Assembly (NCBI RefSeq): GCF_003944715.1
Contig: NZ_RWIT01000008.1
Coordinates: 62,001 to 126,000, forward strand
Length of the DNA: 64,000 nt
Source of the DNA: Hymenobacter rigui
GTDB lineage: Bacteria; Bacteroidota; Bacteroidia; Cytophagales; Hymenobacteraceae
Reading direction: 5' to 3'
Below, piece by piece: positions 53,839-62,131 of the stretch (position 1 is the first letter of the stretch; every line of letters starts with the position of its first letter). Position numbers and translations under genes: made by a program. The notes under the pieces were generated by a model, which worked only from the letters and a program-made list of their open reading frames with translations, was not told the DNA's origin and ran no database searches.

Positions 53839-54558
53839 CTAGCTGCCCACCACGTGGCGTTGCAGCGCCTCGAAGAAGCCGCGCCGGTAGGTGTCACCGA
53901 GCGGGGCGCTGGCCTTGCCGTCCTGAAACAGAATCAGGTTGCCGTCCAGCGCTTTAATCTTGGGCAGCGACACAATGTAGGACTTGTGCACCCGCATGAA
54001 CTGGGTTGGTGGCAGCCGTTCCTGCAGGTCCTTGATATTGAGCAGGGTGACGATGCGCTCCTGCTCGGTGTAGATGGATACGTAGTTCTTGAGCCCCTCC
54101 ACGTACACGATTTCCTCGAAGCTGACCTTGCGCATGCGGCCCTTGCTTTCGGTCTTGACGAAGATGTAGCTGTCGGGCGGCGGGGCAATGGGCTGGGTGG
54201 GTGGGGCCTGCGCTTTCAGGGCTTTCTGGGCGGCTTTCAGGAACCGCTCGAAGGCAATGGGCTTGAGCAGGTAGTCGAGGGCTTCCAGTTCGAAGCCCTG
54301 GAGGGCAAACTCGCTGTAGGCCGTGGTCAGAATCACCTGACACTTGCCCGTGAGCAGCGGCATGGCATCGAGGCCCGAGAGCTGGGGCATGTGGATGTCG
54401 AGAAACACCAGGTCCACGGGCTGGGTGGCCACCAGGCGCAGGGCCTCCACGGGGTTGGTAGTACTGGCAACCAGCTCCAGAAAGGGCGTTTTCGCCACAA
54501 ACTGGCGCAGGATGTCGATGGCGCCCTGCTCATCGTCTACAATCAGGCAGCGTATCAC
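53839..54558 (-). CDS. LytTR-family response regulator
   Basis: 239 residues. The receiver domain (1-118) has CLIVDDEQGAIDIL, the phospho-Asp in LVFLDIHMPQLSG and the Lys in ALDYLLKPI. The LytTR DNA-binding domain (about 140-235) has YIFVKTESKGRMRKVSFEEI and MRVHKSYIVSLPKIKALDGN. Its start codon overlaps the stop of the upstream LytS-type kinase by one base, so the two are translationally coupled. Targets are not visible. Confidence 0.95.
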   Translation of the reverse strand: MIRCLIVDDEQGAIDILRQFVAKTPFLELVASTTNPVEALRLVATQPVDLVFLDIHMPQLSGLDAMPLLTGKCQVILTTAYSEFALQGFELEALDYLLKPIAFERFLKAAQKALKAQAPPTQPIAPPPDSYIFVKTESKGRMRKVSFEEIVYVEGLKNYVSIYTEQERIVTLLNIKDLQERLPPTQFMRVHKSYIVSLPKIKALDGNLILFQDGKASAPLGDTYRRGFFEALQRHVVGS

Positions 54559-55637
54559 TACAGGCTTAGGGTCAGGTGGGTAGCGTAGGATTCGGGCGTG
54601 TCGTGCACCGTAAGCTGATGGCGGCCGGGGTAGATGGCCGCCAGCCGCCGCCGGGTGTTGTCAATGCCGATGCCGGTGGAGTGCTCCACCGGGCCGCCGT
54701 GCTTGCGGTTGCTGGTGAAGAAGGTGAGCTGGTTTTCCTGCACCCGCACCTGCACCAGCACCGGGTAAGCGGCATCGAACAGCTCGCCGTGCTTGAAGCA
54801 GTTCTCGACGAAGGTGATGAGCACCAGCGGCAGGATCAGCAGAAACTGGGTGCTGCCCTCCACCTGCAGCTGCACCTGCAGCTTGTGGCCGAAGCGCAGC
54901 TGATTCAAGGCCACGTAGTTGCGCAGGTGCTGGATTTCCTTGTCCAGCATCACCTTGCCGTGCTCGCCCCCCTCGTTGAGGGCGTAGCGCATGATGTCGG
55001 AGAGCAGCAGCACGCTTTTGGCCGTGGGCTCGGAGAGCGGGTAGACCTGGGCGTAGAGGAAGTTGAGGGCGTTGAAGAGGAAGTGCGGGTTGATCTGGCT
55101 TTTCAGAAAGGCAATGTCCGCCTCCAACAAACCCCGCTCCTGTACCCGAAGTTGATGTTCCTGCATCCGGAGTTGCTTCTGCACCCGAATAGCGTAGGAC
55201 ATATAGGCATAGGCTAGGCTGTATGTATAGAAAAGTACTCCACGCAATATGCCATATGAAGCAATAATCCGGAAAGAGAGAACAGGTATTAATAGTGGCA
55301 CATGGAGGCGCAACAGCAGCAAGGTAACGAGGTAGCGGGCTATTATATAACCTATTAGCAGGCCAATTACGCTGACTGTGTAAACCTTGTATCTTTTCGT
55401 AATAAAAAGCTTAGGAAACAGCCACTCACTGTGCGCATATACTACGCATGCATATAGCGAAAACTGAAAAAGGGAATCTATTGGATGCGGAAAAGGTATT
55501 TTTACTCCTAACACATAAGCTGCTTCATATAAATAATAGCCAATCCATACAGCCAAATGGTAAAGAATAGTTTTGTAACGTGTCACGCTGATTGGCACTG
55601 GAAATGAACGAGTCGAGGATGGCGTAAAGGTGTTCAT
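54558..55637 (-). CDS. LytS/YehU-type sensor histidine kinase
   Basis: 359 residues. Four hydrophobic helices fill the first 140 residues (YHLAVWIGYYLYEAAYVLGV, VSVIGLLIGYIIARYLVTLL). A short coiled coil leads into the His_kinase domain with the phospho-His near 184 (KSQINPHFLFNALNFLYAQV). The HATPase part shows LVLITFVENCFKHGELFDAA and GIGIDNTRRRLAAIY. The 5' portion (55200-55560) is much more AT-rich than its neighbours, as is common for such membrane domains but possibly also a sign of transfer. Partner: the LytTR regulator. Confidence 0.93.
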   Translation of the reverse strand: MNTFTPSSTRSFPVPISVTRYKTILYHLAVWIGYYLYEAAYVLGVKIPFPHPIDSLFQFSLYACVVYAHSEWLFPKLFITKRYKVYTVSVIGLLIGYIIARYLVTLLLLRLHVPLLIPVLSFRIIASYGILRGVLFYTYSLAYAYMSYAIRVQKQLRMQEHQLRVQERGLLEADIAFLKSQINPHFLFNALNFLYAQVYPLSEPTAKSVLLLSDIMRYALNEGGEHGKVMLDKEIQHLRNYVALNQLRFGHKLQVQLQVEGSTQFLLILPLVLITFVENCFKHGELFDAAYPVLVQVRVQENQLTFFTSNRKHGGPVEHSTGIGIDNTRRRLAAIYPGRHQLTVHDTPESYATHLTLSL

Positions 55638-55681
55638 AAAACTTGCCTTCAGAAAGTAAACTACGCGGTGGTAGCGGACGG

Positions 55682-56338
55682 CTAGTGCACCAGGCTCAGC
55701 TTAACGCCCACTTCCAGATGCGGACGAAGCTGCACGCCCCGGTAGCGCATATTCAGCCGACGGGTTTCCAGCCCGCCGCCCACGTAGGCATCGAGCAGGC
55801 CGTGGCCGCCCAGCCGGTGCTGTGTGCCCCACAGTCCCGACAGGGCCGAAACCTCGTGGTAGAGCCGGGGCGCGTAGTAGGGCGTAAAGCTGGTGGTGGC
55901 CTGCACGGCTACGTAATTGCCCACGAAGGGCCCGGTTTCCCGCCCGGCGGCCCGGCGCTTCTCCTGGTTATAGTAGCGGCGCACACCCAGGTCAATCCCC
56001 AGCTCCGTGACGATGGCCGACCGGCCACGCCCGTCCGGGGCGGCAGTGCGGGCCCCTACCCGCCAGCCGCTGCTCACGTTGCCGTACAGAGACCAGGCCG
56101 GTGCCATCTGCCACTCCACACCGGCCACCACCGGCAGGGCCGTGCCCAGATAGCCGCCAATAGTCAGGCCGCGCGTGATGCCGGTGCCGAGCTTGAGCAG
56201 AGTGGTGGGCCGAAAACCGGGTGCCGGAGTCGTTGCTGCCGGGGCTGCGGGTTCGGCGGTGGTCTGAGCCTGGATAGCCAAGGGAGAGGCTAAGCCCATA
56301 CTCAGTAAAAAGGAAACGCAGTAGAATAAGCGACGCAT
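55682..56338 (-). CDS. putative outer-membrane beta-barrel protein
   Basis: 218 residues with a signal peptide (FYCVSFLLSMGLASPLAIQA). After a Pro/Ala-rich linker, alternating residues and aromatic ends (GITRGLTIGGYLGTALPVVA, AWSLYGNVSSGWRVGA, QLRPHLEVGVKLSLVH) indicate an eight-stranded type barrel ending in an outer-membrane-like C-terminus. I do not recognise a specific family. It lies upstream of the LytS kinase on the same strand, 44 bp away, so it may share its promoter. Confidence 0.65.
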   Translation of the reverse strand: MRRLFYCVSFLLSMGLASPLAIQAQTTAEPAAPAATTPAPGFRPTTLLKLGTGITRGLTIGGYLGTALPVVAGVEWQMAPAWSLYGNVSSGWRVGARTAAPDGRGRSAIVTELGIDLGVRRYYNQEKRRAAGRETGPFVGNYVAVQATTSFTPYYAPRLYHEVSALSGLWGTQHRLGGHGLLDAYVGGGLETRRLNMRYRGVQLRPHLEVGVKLSLVH

Positions 56339-56724
56339 ACGTGGAGATAGAGTGTGAAAACTGCAAGAAAGTGGCAGGTGGTGCTAAGCGCCTGCCACTT
56401 TCTTACTTGCTGCTTCAAACCTACTTTGTCTCCGGCGCCCCGAAAAGATTATTACACCAACGGCCGGTTTCCCGGTATCAACGCCCGTAAACCAACGAAT
56501 CCACAGTGGCAGGCATAGTTGTCTTTTTCGACCTGCACTAGGTCCCGGCCGGCGCTGTCGGGCTGCTGCTTGAACAACTGCTGCATCGGGCCGGTAGCTG
56601 CCCCCGCCTTCCCATAGCCGGATCCAGCTTACCTTTCTTATTCAACGGCTGTAAAAGTCGCAAACCTGACCCCGGACCCGATCAGGGTAGAGGGCGGCAT
56701 CTCAAAACTAATCAGCTGCTACGC
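56339..56724. other. 386-bp intergenic region
   Basis: Between the barrel protein (leftward) and a decayed membrane-protein gene (rightward). Besides the perfect inverted repeat at 56365-56404 nothing gene-like is seen. Confidence 0.4.
56365..56404. repeat. perfect 14-bp inverted repeat with 12-nt loop
   Basis: AAGAAAGTGGCAGG (56365-56378) is the exact reverse complement of CCTGCCACTTTCTT (56391-56404). It lies 27 bp before the barrel-protein start codon, so on the minus strand it would fall in the leader. It could be an attenuator, an operator, or the end of a lost rightward-facing unit. Confidence 0.6.
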
Positions 56725-56926
56725 ATGCGCCACACCTTCATCCGCAACTGGTTCATTGCCTGCGGGCTGATCAATATTCTGGCTGTAGTGGTCTTGTCGC
56801 GGGGGGCACCAATACCGTTATCCCGAAACCGACCCGGTGATTATGTCCAACTTCGGCTTGCTGATGATTACCGTCTGGGGGCTGGTGTTTCTGGCCGAGG
56901 CCAGACATTACCGGCAGGCCAAGTAG
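56725..56926 (+). pseudogene. frameshifted small membrane-protein gene
   Basis: The first frame gives MRHTFIRNWFIACGLINILA then VVVLSRG. After a run of six G (56801-56806) the sense moves to another frame (TNTVIP) and then to a third with ETDPVIMSNFGLLMITVWGL and VFLAEARHYRQAK, ending with TAG at 56924-56926. Joined, these form a two-helix protein of about 65 residues. Two indels are needed, so it looks decayed. The IS5 element begins 4 bp after its stop. Confidence 0.6.
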
Positions 56927-56930
56927 CTAG

Positions 56931-57728
56931 GAAGTATTAACAGTCACGCAACCAGAGGACGGTTGCGGCCAGGTGAATAAAGGCTAAAAAATTCGTGTCC
57001 AATTTGTCATAGCGGGTGGCCACGCGGCGAAACTGCTTGAGGCGGCTGAAGAGCCGCTCGATGGGATGGCGCTGGGCATAGCGGGGGGGGGCGTAAGCAC
57101 GCAGGTGGCGGCGCTTGCGTCGGGGCGGAATCACGGCGCAGGTGCCGCGAGCAGCCAAGACGGCCACGAGCGGGTCGGAATCATAGCCGCGTTCGGCAAT
57201 GAGGTAAGCTGGGGCGAAACCGTCGAGCAGCGGCAAGGACTGCGGGGCGTCGTGGCGCTGACCGGCGGTAAGGCTGAGGCGCACGGGCCGGCCGGAGGCA
57301 TCGGCCACGGCGTGCAGTTTGGTGGTCAGGCCGCCGCGGCTGCGCCCGAGGGCTTGCGGTCCGTTTTTTTGCGCGCCCCACTCGCGTGCTGGTGCGCCCG
57401 CACCGTGGTCGAATCGACCAGCAACGTGTGCAGCGCATCGTCTTCTTGCACCGCGGCCAGCACCCGGGTCCACACCCCGGAAGCGGTCCAGCGCTGGAAG
57501 CGCGTGTACGTCGTGTGCCAGTTGCCCCACGCCGCCGGCAAAGCCCGCCAGCGGCCGCCGTTGCGCAACAGCCAGAGCACCGCTTCCACAAAGCGGAGGT
57601 TGTCCTAGCCCCGCCCGCCCTTGGTACCTTCTCGGCCCGGCAGCAGCGGCGCGATGCGTCCCCACTGCGCGTCGGTTAGCAGATATTCCATGCCCCAAAT
57701 TACATACCACTGTTAACACCTCCACCTC
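56931..57728 (-). mobile_element. IS5-family insertion sequence (IS427-like), flanked by CTAG
   Basis: About 798 bp between two CTAG tetranucleotides (56927-56930 and 57729-57732), a duplication expected for IS5-family insertion. The ends carry related sequences: GAAGTATTAACAGT on the left and, inverted, GGAGGTGTTAACAGT on the right (13 of 15 matching around GTTAACAGT), the right end having about five extra bases. Inside is a two-frame transposase. Confidence 0.8.
56937..57691 (-). pseudogene. IS5-family transposase, two overlapping frames with a nonsense codon
   Basis: Frame one starts at 57691 (MEYLLTDAQWGRIAPLLPG), hits a TAG at 57605-57607, resumes with DNLRFVEAVLWLLRNGGRWR and runs to a seven-A run (57364-57370 on the plus strand as T). 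There a -1 shift would join it to frame two, GGLTTKLHAVADASGRPVRL, with the DDE-type blocks LIAERGYDSDPLVA and IERLFSRLKQFRRVATRYDK, ending at 56937. The A7 shift is the programmed frameshift of IS427-group elements, but the internal TAG should inactivate this copy unless it starts downstream or is suppressed. Confidence 0.75.
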
Positions 57729-57745
57729 CTAGCCCCCTCAGCCGC

Positions 57746-58287
57746 ATGCTCACTTCTATCCCTCTGGCAATTCCCCCTGTAACGTTTGATGCCACCGGGG
57801 CCCTGCAAGTCATCCCTTCTCCGACCTCCTCCGAGCACGACTTCGACTTTTATCAGGGCAAGTGGCGCCTGCACAACCGCAGGCTTAAGACGCGGCTCAA
57901 CCAGTGCAAGGAGTGGGACGAGTTCGAGTCCACCCAGGAGATGTACAAAGTGCTCAACGGGCTGTGTAACGTCGACAACTACCTCGCCACCTTCGCAGGG
58001 CAGCCTTTCGAGGGTTTGTCGCTGCGCCTATTCAACCCGCACACCCGCCTGTGGAGCATCTACTGGGCCGACTCTACAGAGTCCTGCAGCCCCCGGTAAC
58101 GGGTTCGTTTGAAAATCAAGTGGCTCACTTTTTCACTCAAGACGTATTTCAGGACCGGCCCAGTCTAGTCGCCTTTCGCTGGGATGCGCGCGACCCGCAC
58201 AACCCGGTCTGGAGCCAAGCCTTTTCCCCAGACCAAGGCACGACGTGGGAATGGAATTGGTACATGCACTTCCGCAAATTTAACTAA
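57746..58287 (+). pseudogene. frameshifted gene for a DUF1579-like protein of unknown function
   Basis: The first frame (57746 to about 58078) encodes TSSEHDFDFYQGKWRLHNRR then FESTQEMYKVLNGLCNVDNY and GLSLRLFNPHTRLWSIYWAD. The next frame continues without overlap in sense: PPVTGSFENQVAHFFTQDVF and FRWDARDPHNPVWSQAFSPD, then TTWEWNWYMHF. Together they form one protein of about 180 residues, cytosolic, lipocalin-like in strand pattern. A short deletion near 58076-58085 (ACAGAGTCC) breaks it. Its start lies 14 bp after the IS flank, so the IS may have cut its promoter. Confidence 0.65.
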
Positions 58288-58384
58288 CCCTGAGCCCACG
58301 CCTCCGCTCAGCCGCTTCTGCCATCGGAATTATAGCCGTAATCTGTTCACGCAAAAGGTCGTATAAATGAACAAATAGGTATGA

Positions 58385-58490
58385 CCAGTCGGGGCAGATG
58401 TATTGGAAGTGGGCTTTCTCGACTGGATAGCCCCTTCGGTCTGCAGCGGCTGGAGGGCCTCTTGCATGTACGTGGTGTTCCACAGCCTGA
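58385..58490 (-). pseudogene. Tn3-family transposase fragment (minus-strand piece)
   Basis: Minus-strand reading gives LWNTTYMQEALQPLQTEG and, after a one-base shift at a GGGG run, GYPVEKAHFQYICP. This corresponds to the conserved VWNT-x-Y-x-x-x-A segment near the end of Tn3 transposases. The protein does not continue on this strand. Confidence 0.55.
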
Positions 58491-58566
58491 TGGGGCCGGC
58501 CCTTGAGAATACTTTCCTCTAATACGACTCGCAGAACCCGATTGCATTCACCTTCCTCCTCCTGCC

Positions 58567-58671
58567 CGCTACGAGCACATCAACCGCTTAGGCAAGTATA
58601 CCTTTCCCCGCCAAGTGGAAGTGGAGCCTAACGGGCTGCGCAGCCTGCGAAAGCCCTTGGAAACGGCTTAG
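58567..58671 (+). pseudogene. Tn3-family transposase C-terminal fragment (plus-strand piece)
   Basis: Plus-strand reading gives RYEHINRLGKYTFPRQVEVE then PNGLRSLRKPLETA and a TAG, the expected end of a Tn3 transposase (W/Y-x-HIN-x-x-G-x-Y). It would follow directly the piece at 58385-58490, but that lies on the opposite strand, so an inversion has split the gene. The stop codon falls inside CTTAGCGT, as it does in Tn3 elements where tnpA runs into the terminal repeat. Confidence 0.55.
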
Positions 58672-58687
58672 CGTAATTTTATCCCCC
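58667..58687 (+). repeat. partial Tn3-type terminal inverted repeat
   Basis: CTTAGCGTAATTTTATCCCCC begins with CTTAGCGT, the conserved inner end of Tn3-family repeats. The outer half does not match the family, so the repeat is truncated or rearranged. Confidence 0.4.
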
Positions 58688-59178
58688 ACTGCTATAAGAA
58701 GGCCTGGATGATCAGCGCACGTGGATGAACGTCGCGTATTTACTCAAACGGGAAACGATTGAGGCGATCAGTAGTACACTGGATCGGGCGGCCCGCTCCG
58801 AAAGAGTGGTGGTAGACGAAGGTCTCGGGGGCCGAGCTGCCCGTGTCAATGCCGTAAGCCAGCTGGAGCGGGAACGCCAACCCCAAAGCCGGGAGCAGGG
58901 TATCACCAGGTAATCCTTACGCGTCACGTAGCAAAAAGCCAATCTCAACGGCTTTTTCGTTTCCTGTGTAGCAAAGCCGTTTTCCGGCTGTATCAAACGT
59001 GCACAGTCTCACCGGTGCAACTGTTCACCCCGGCTTGCACTGTCACCTATCGGCAACTGCCAAGAGCTGCCTCGGTGGTATCTGCTTAAAGTCGGTAGCT
59101 TGTCGTGGCCTGCACGGTCTTATTAGGGGTTGTCTCACAAAACGAATTACCGCGGTGACCCGTACCACCTTCCTGGTG
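58688..59178. other. decayed intergenic DNA with a Tn3-like end
   Basis: No gene supported. It includes a Tn3-like outer-end sequence at 59126-59150 shortly before the response-regulator stop. Confidence 0.4.
59126..59150 (+). repeat. outer half of a Tn3-type inverted repeat
   Basis: GGGGTTGTCTCACAAAACGA followed by ATTAC resembles the outer half of Tn3-family ends (GGGGT-n-GTCTCA-n-AAAACG). The inner ACGCTAAG is lacking. The GGGG end faces left, so the element it bounded would lie to the right. Confidence 0.45.
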
Positions 59179-59586
59179 CTAGGTAGCGAAGTGTTGCGCC
59201 ACGACGCGCTCCACCTGCTGCTGCGTCAAGGGCTTGTCCAGGTAATCCGCAATGGGCAGCTCTTGCGCCCGCTCCCGGTCCCGGGGGCTGACGGAGCTGG
59301 TTACTACCACCACTACCACTGCCCGCCGCAGCGCGGCCGGCAATTGCGCGTACACCTCCAGAAACTGGATGCCGGTCATCACGGGCATGTTGATGTCCAG
59401 TAACACCAAGATCGACTGGTCGGCCCAGGGCGATTGACCCAACTGCTGCAGCGCGCGCAGGGCTTCCTGCCCGTTGAGGGCTACCCGGATGTCGTCCGTT
59501 ACGTCAAGGCGCTGCAGCAGCTTCTTATGCAGAAAGTTGGTGGTGGAGTCGTCATCCACCAGTAGCACGAGGGGAATTGTAGGCAT
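59179..59586 (-). CDS. single-domain response regulator (CheY/Rcp1-like)
   Basis: 135 residues, a receiver domain only. VLLVDDDSTTNFLHKKLLQR carries the acidic pocket, LVLLDINMPVMTGIQFLEVY the phospho-Asp, TSSVSPRDRERAQ the Ser/Thr, and ADYLDKPLTQQQVE the Lys. It has no output domain, so it acts by protein contact or phosphorelay. It is 37 bp downstream of a multi-PAS kinase, its likely donor. Confidence 0.93.
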   Translation of the reverse strand: MPTIPLVLLVDDDSTTNFLHKKLLQRLDVTDDIRVALNGQEALRALQQLGQSPWADQSILVLLDINMPVMTGIQFLEVYAQLPAALRRAVVVVVVTSSVSPRDRERAQELPIADYLDKPLTQQQVERVVAQHFAT

Positions 59587-59623
59587 GGCTTGCGTATACG
59601 ATGCGGGGGCTTTCCGGGCGGCC

Positions 59624-62131
59624 TTACCGCCGAAGATACACGCGGAACGTGGTGCCCTGCCCCAGTTGACTGCTCACCTCGATGCGCCCGCCGGCGTTTT
59701 CCAGCATGCGCTTGACCATATGCAGGCCGATACCCGTGCCCTCGACGTGGGTGTGCAGGCGCTGAAACAGGCCAAACAGCCGCTCCTGCCCTTGCGCCAG
59801 GTCCAGCCCCAGGCCGTTGTCCTGCACTTCCAGCACCACGTAGCCGTCGGCGAGCCCGCTGCGCAGCTGCACCACGGGCACGCGGTCGGGGTGGTGGTAC
59901 TTGAAGGCGTTGCTGAGCAGGTTGTACACCACCGAGCGCAGGTTCTTCTCGGCGAAAATTACCGTCAGGCCTTCGGGGATGCTGACCGTCAGCTGGCCCC
60001 GGGTCTGCGCCAGCAGCGGGATGATGTCGAGGCGCACGGCCTCCACCACCGGGGCCAGGGCCACGGCGGCGCTGGCCGGGTTATGCTCCTTCTGCAGGCG
60101 GCTCAGGTCGGTGAGGTGAACGATGGTGCGCTGAAAGCGCTCGATTGCCTCCTGCATCATCGTCAGCATCAGCGACACGTCGCCCGGGCGGTTGGCGGCC
60201 GGCAGTTCGTGCTCCAGGGCCAGCAGCAGCCCCTCAATGTTGGTAATCGGCGCCTTCAGGTCGTGGCTGGCGGTGTAGATGAAGTTGTCCAGGTCCACGT
60301 TGGTGCGCGTGAGCTGGGTGTTGCTCGCGTACAACTCGTCGTTGCTGGTAAGCAGCTCCCGGTTGATGGTGGCCAACTCCTCGTTGAGGACCTGCACCTG
60401 TTGGCGGCTCTGCTCGGCCTGCTGACGGGCCAGCAGCTGCTCGGTTACTTCCACCACCAGATTGAAAATGCCCGTGATACGGTGGTGTTCGTCGCGCCGG
60501 GCCTGGTACACCAGCGTAAAATACCGATTTTCCAGCTCGCCACTCCCGTCAGCGCGGGCAACGGGAATGCATTGCTCCTGCGCCTGGTACGTGTTGCCCG
60601 TGATATATACCTGCCGTAACAGGGTTTCTACCTCGGTGCCCCGCAGCTCCGGTAAGGCATCGAGGACCGAGTGGCCCAGCAGCTCGCGGCCGGGCAATAT
60701 CCGCTGGTAGGCCGGGTTGGCAAAGCTGTAGACCATTTCCGGACCGTCGAGGATGCACACCCCGGCCGGGGCCTGCTCGAAGAGGGTGGCCAGCTCACGG
60801 CGCTGAGTTTCGCGCTCCCGCCGGGCCAGCACCTGCTCGGTCACCTCCACGGCAAAGGCCAGGATGCCGTGAACCTGACCCTGGTCGTCGCGCAGGGGCT
60901 GGTACACGAAATTGAGGTAGTGCTCGGTGGGCGGGCCCGTCGGCTGCTGGAGCAGCAGCAGGGTTTCGTCGCCGGCGTAGGGCTCCCCAGTCTGGTAGAC
61001 CTGGTCGAGCAGGGCCACGAAGCCCTGCTCCGCGGCTTCAGGCAGGGCCTCCGCGACCGACTGCCCCAGCGTTACCCGGTTGCCCACCAGCTGCTGGTAG
61101 TGTTCATTGATAAACGAATAGCGGTGGTCGGGCCCGTGGAGCGTAGCCACGGACGCGGGTACCTGCCCCAGGATGCGGTTTAGCAGCGCCTGCTGCTCGC
61201 TGAGCTGGCGGGTGCGCTCCTGCACGCGGACTTCCAGCTCCTGATTGAGCTGCTCGACCTGCCGGCGGGCCAGCACCTGCTGGGTCACGTCCACCGACAC
61301 GTCGATCACGCCGAGTATCTGCCCTTGCGCGTCGATAAGCGGCTGGTAGATGAAGTTGTAGTAGCTGGTGTGCAGCTGGCCGTCCCGTAGCAGCTGGGCT
61401 GGGGTTTCCGTGCCCATGACCGGCTCGCGGGTGTGTAACACCTGCCGCAGCAGGTCATCAAAGCCCTGGCCGCGCAATTCGGGCACGCCTTCGAGCAGGG
61501 GCCGGCCCACCACCTGGGTGGGCGTGTAGCCCCAGATAGTCGCCATCTCGGTGGTAACGGTCGCTACCTGCAGTTGCTCGCCCTGAAACAAGGCAATAGC
61601 CACCGGGGCCTGGGTGAGCAGGGCTTGCAGCAGTGCCCGCTCGCGCTCGGTGGCGGCCTGCGCCGCCGCCAGCTCTTGGGTGCGCTGCCGTTCCCGGGCC
61701 TGGCTGGCGAGCAGCGCCTGCTCGGCCTGGCTGCGTACTTCGTCCTGCGTATCGGTAAAAACGGTCAGCAGTCCTTCTCCCAGGTGCTGGCCCGTGACGC
61801 GGAAGTAGCTGTCGAAGCCGTCCGCATCGTAGTAAAACTGAAACTGCTGGGGTTCCCGGGCAAGCCAGCTCCGGCGGTGAAACTCCCAGGCGCCGTTCTC
61901 GTCGGTCGTCGGAAACTGCTGGCGGTAGGTAGTGCCCGGCTGGGCAGGCAGACCCGTCATGCGCTGGGCGGCCGGGTTGAGGTAGGCCAGCGCCAAGTCC
62001 GTCAACGCGCCCGTGGCATCCACGATGGGGGTATAATACATAACCCCCATCGGCAGCATATTCAGCAGCGTGGCTAGCAGGGTCGGGTCGGTGGGGAGGC
62101 CGGGGGGCAAGTGGCTGAAATAGTCTGCCAT
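59624..62131 (-). CDS. multi-PAS cytoplasmic sensor histidine kinase
   Basis: 835 residues from the ATG at 62131 (MADYFSHLPPGLPTDPTLLA); the frame is open upstream to 62656 but that part has no domain character and crosses a transposon end. Four PAS/PAC modules cover residues about 15-580, three of them ending in the repeated linker V-x-VT-x-Q-x-LAR. A coiled coil precedes a HisKA domain with the phospho-His near 623 (YTASHDLKAPITNIEGLL) and a HATPase (LRSVVYNLLSNAFKYHH, VQDNGLGLDL, GTGIGLHMVKRMLENAGG). No transmembrane segment, so it senses an internal cue (light, redox or ligand). Confidence 0.93.
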   Translation of the reverse strand: MADYFSHLPPGLPTDPTLLATLLNMLPMGVMYYTPIVDATGALTDLALAYLNPAAQRMTGLPAQPGTTYRQQFPTTDENGAWEFHRRSWLAREPQQFQFYYDADGFDSYFRVTGQHLGEGLLTVFTDTQDEVRSQAEQALLASQARERQRTQELAAAQAATERERALLQALLTQAPVAIALFQGEQLQVATVTTEMATIWGYTPTQVVGRPLLEGVPELRGQGFDDLLRQVLHTREPVMGTETPAQLLRDGQLHTSYYNFIYQPLIDAQGQILGVIDVSVDVTQQVLARRQVEQLNQELEVRVQERTRQLSEQQALLNRILGQVPASVATLHGPDHRYSFINEHYQQLVGNRVTLGQSVAEALPEAAEQGFVALLDQVYQTGEPYAGDETLLLLQQPTGPPTEHYLNFVYQPLRDDQGQVHGILAFAVEVTEQVLARRERETQRRELATLFEQAPAGVCILDGPEMVYSFANPAYQRILPGRELLGHSVLDALPELRGTEVETLLRQVYITGNTYQAQEQCIPVARADGSGELENRYFTLVYQARRDEHHRITGIFNLVVEVTEQLLARQQAEQSRQQVQVLNEELATINRELLTSNDELYASNTQLTRTNVDLDNFIYTASHDLKAPITNIEGLLLALEHELPAANRPGDVSLMLTMMQEAIERFQRTIVHLTDLSRLQKEHNPASAAVALAPVVEAVRLDIIPLLAQTRGQLTVSIPEGLTVIFAEKNLRSVVYNLLSNAFKYHHPDRVPVVQLRSGLADGYVVLEVQDNGLGLDLAQGQERLFGLFQRLHTHVEGTGIGLHMVKRMLENAGGRIEVSSQLGQGTTFRVYLRR

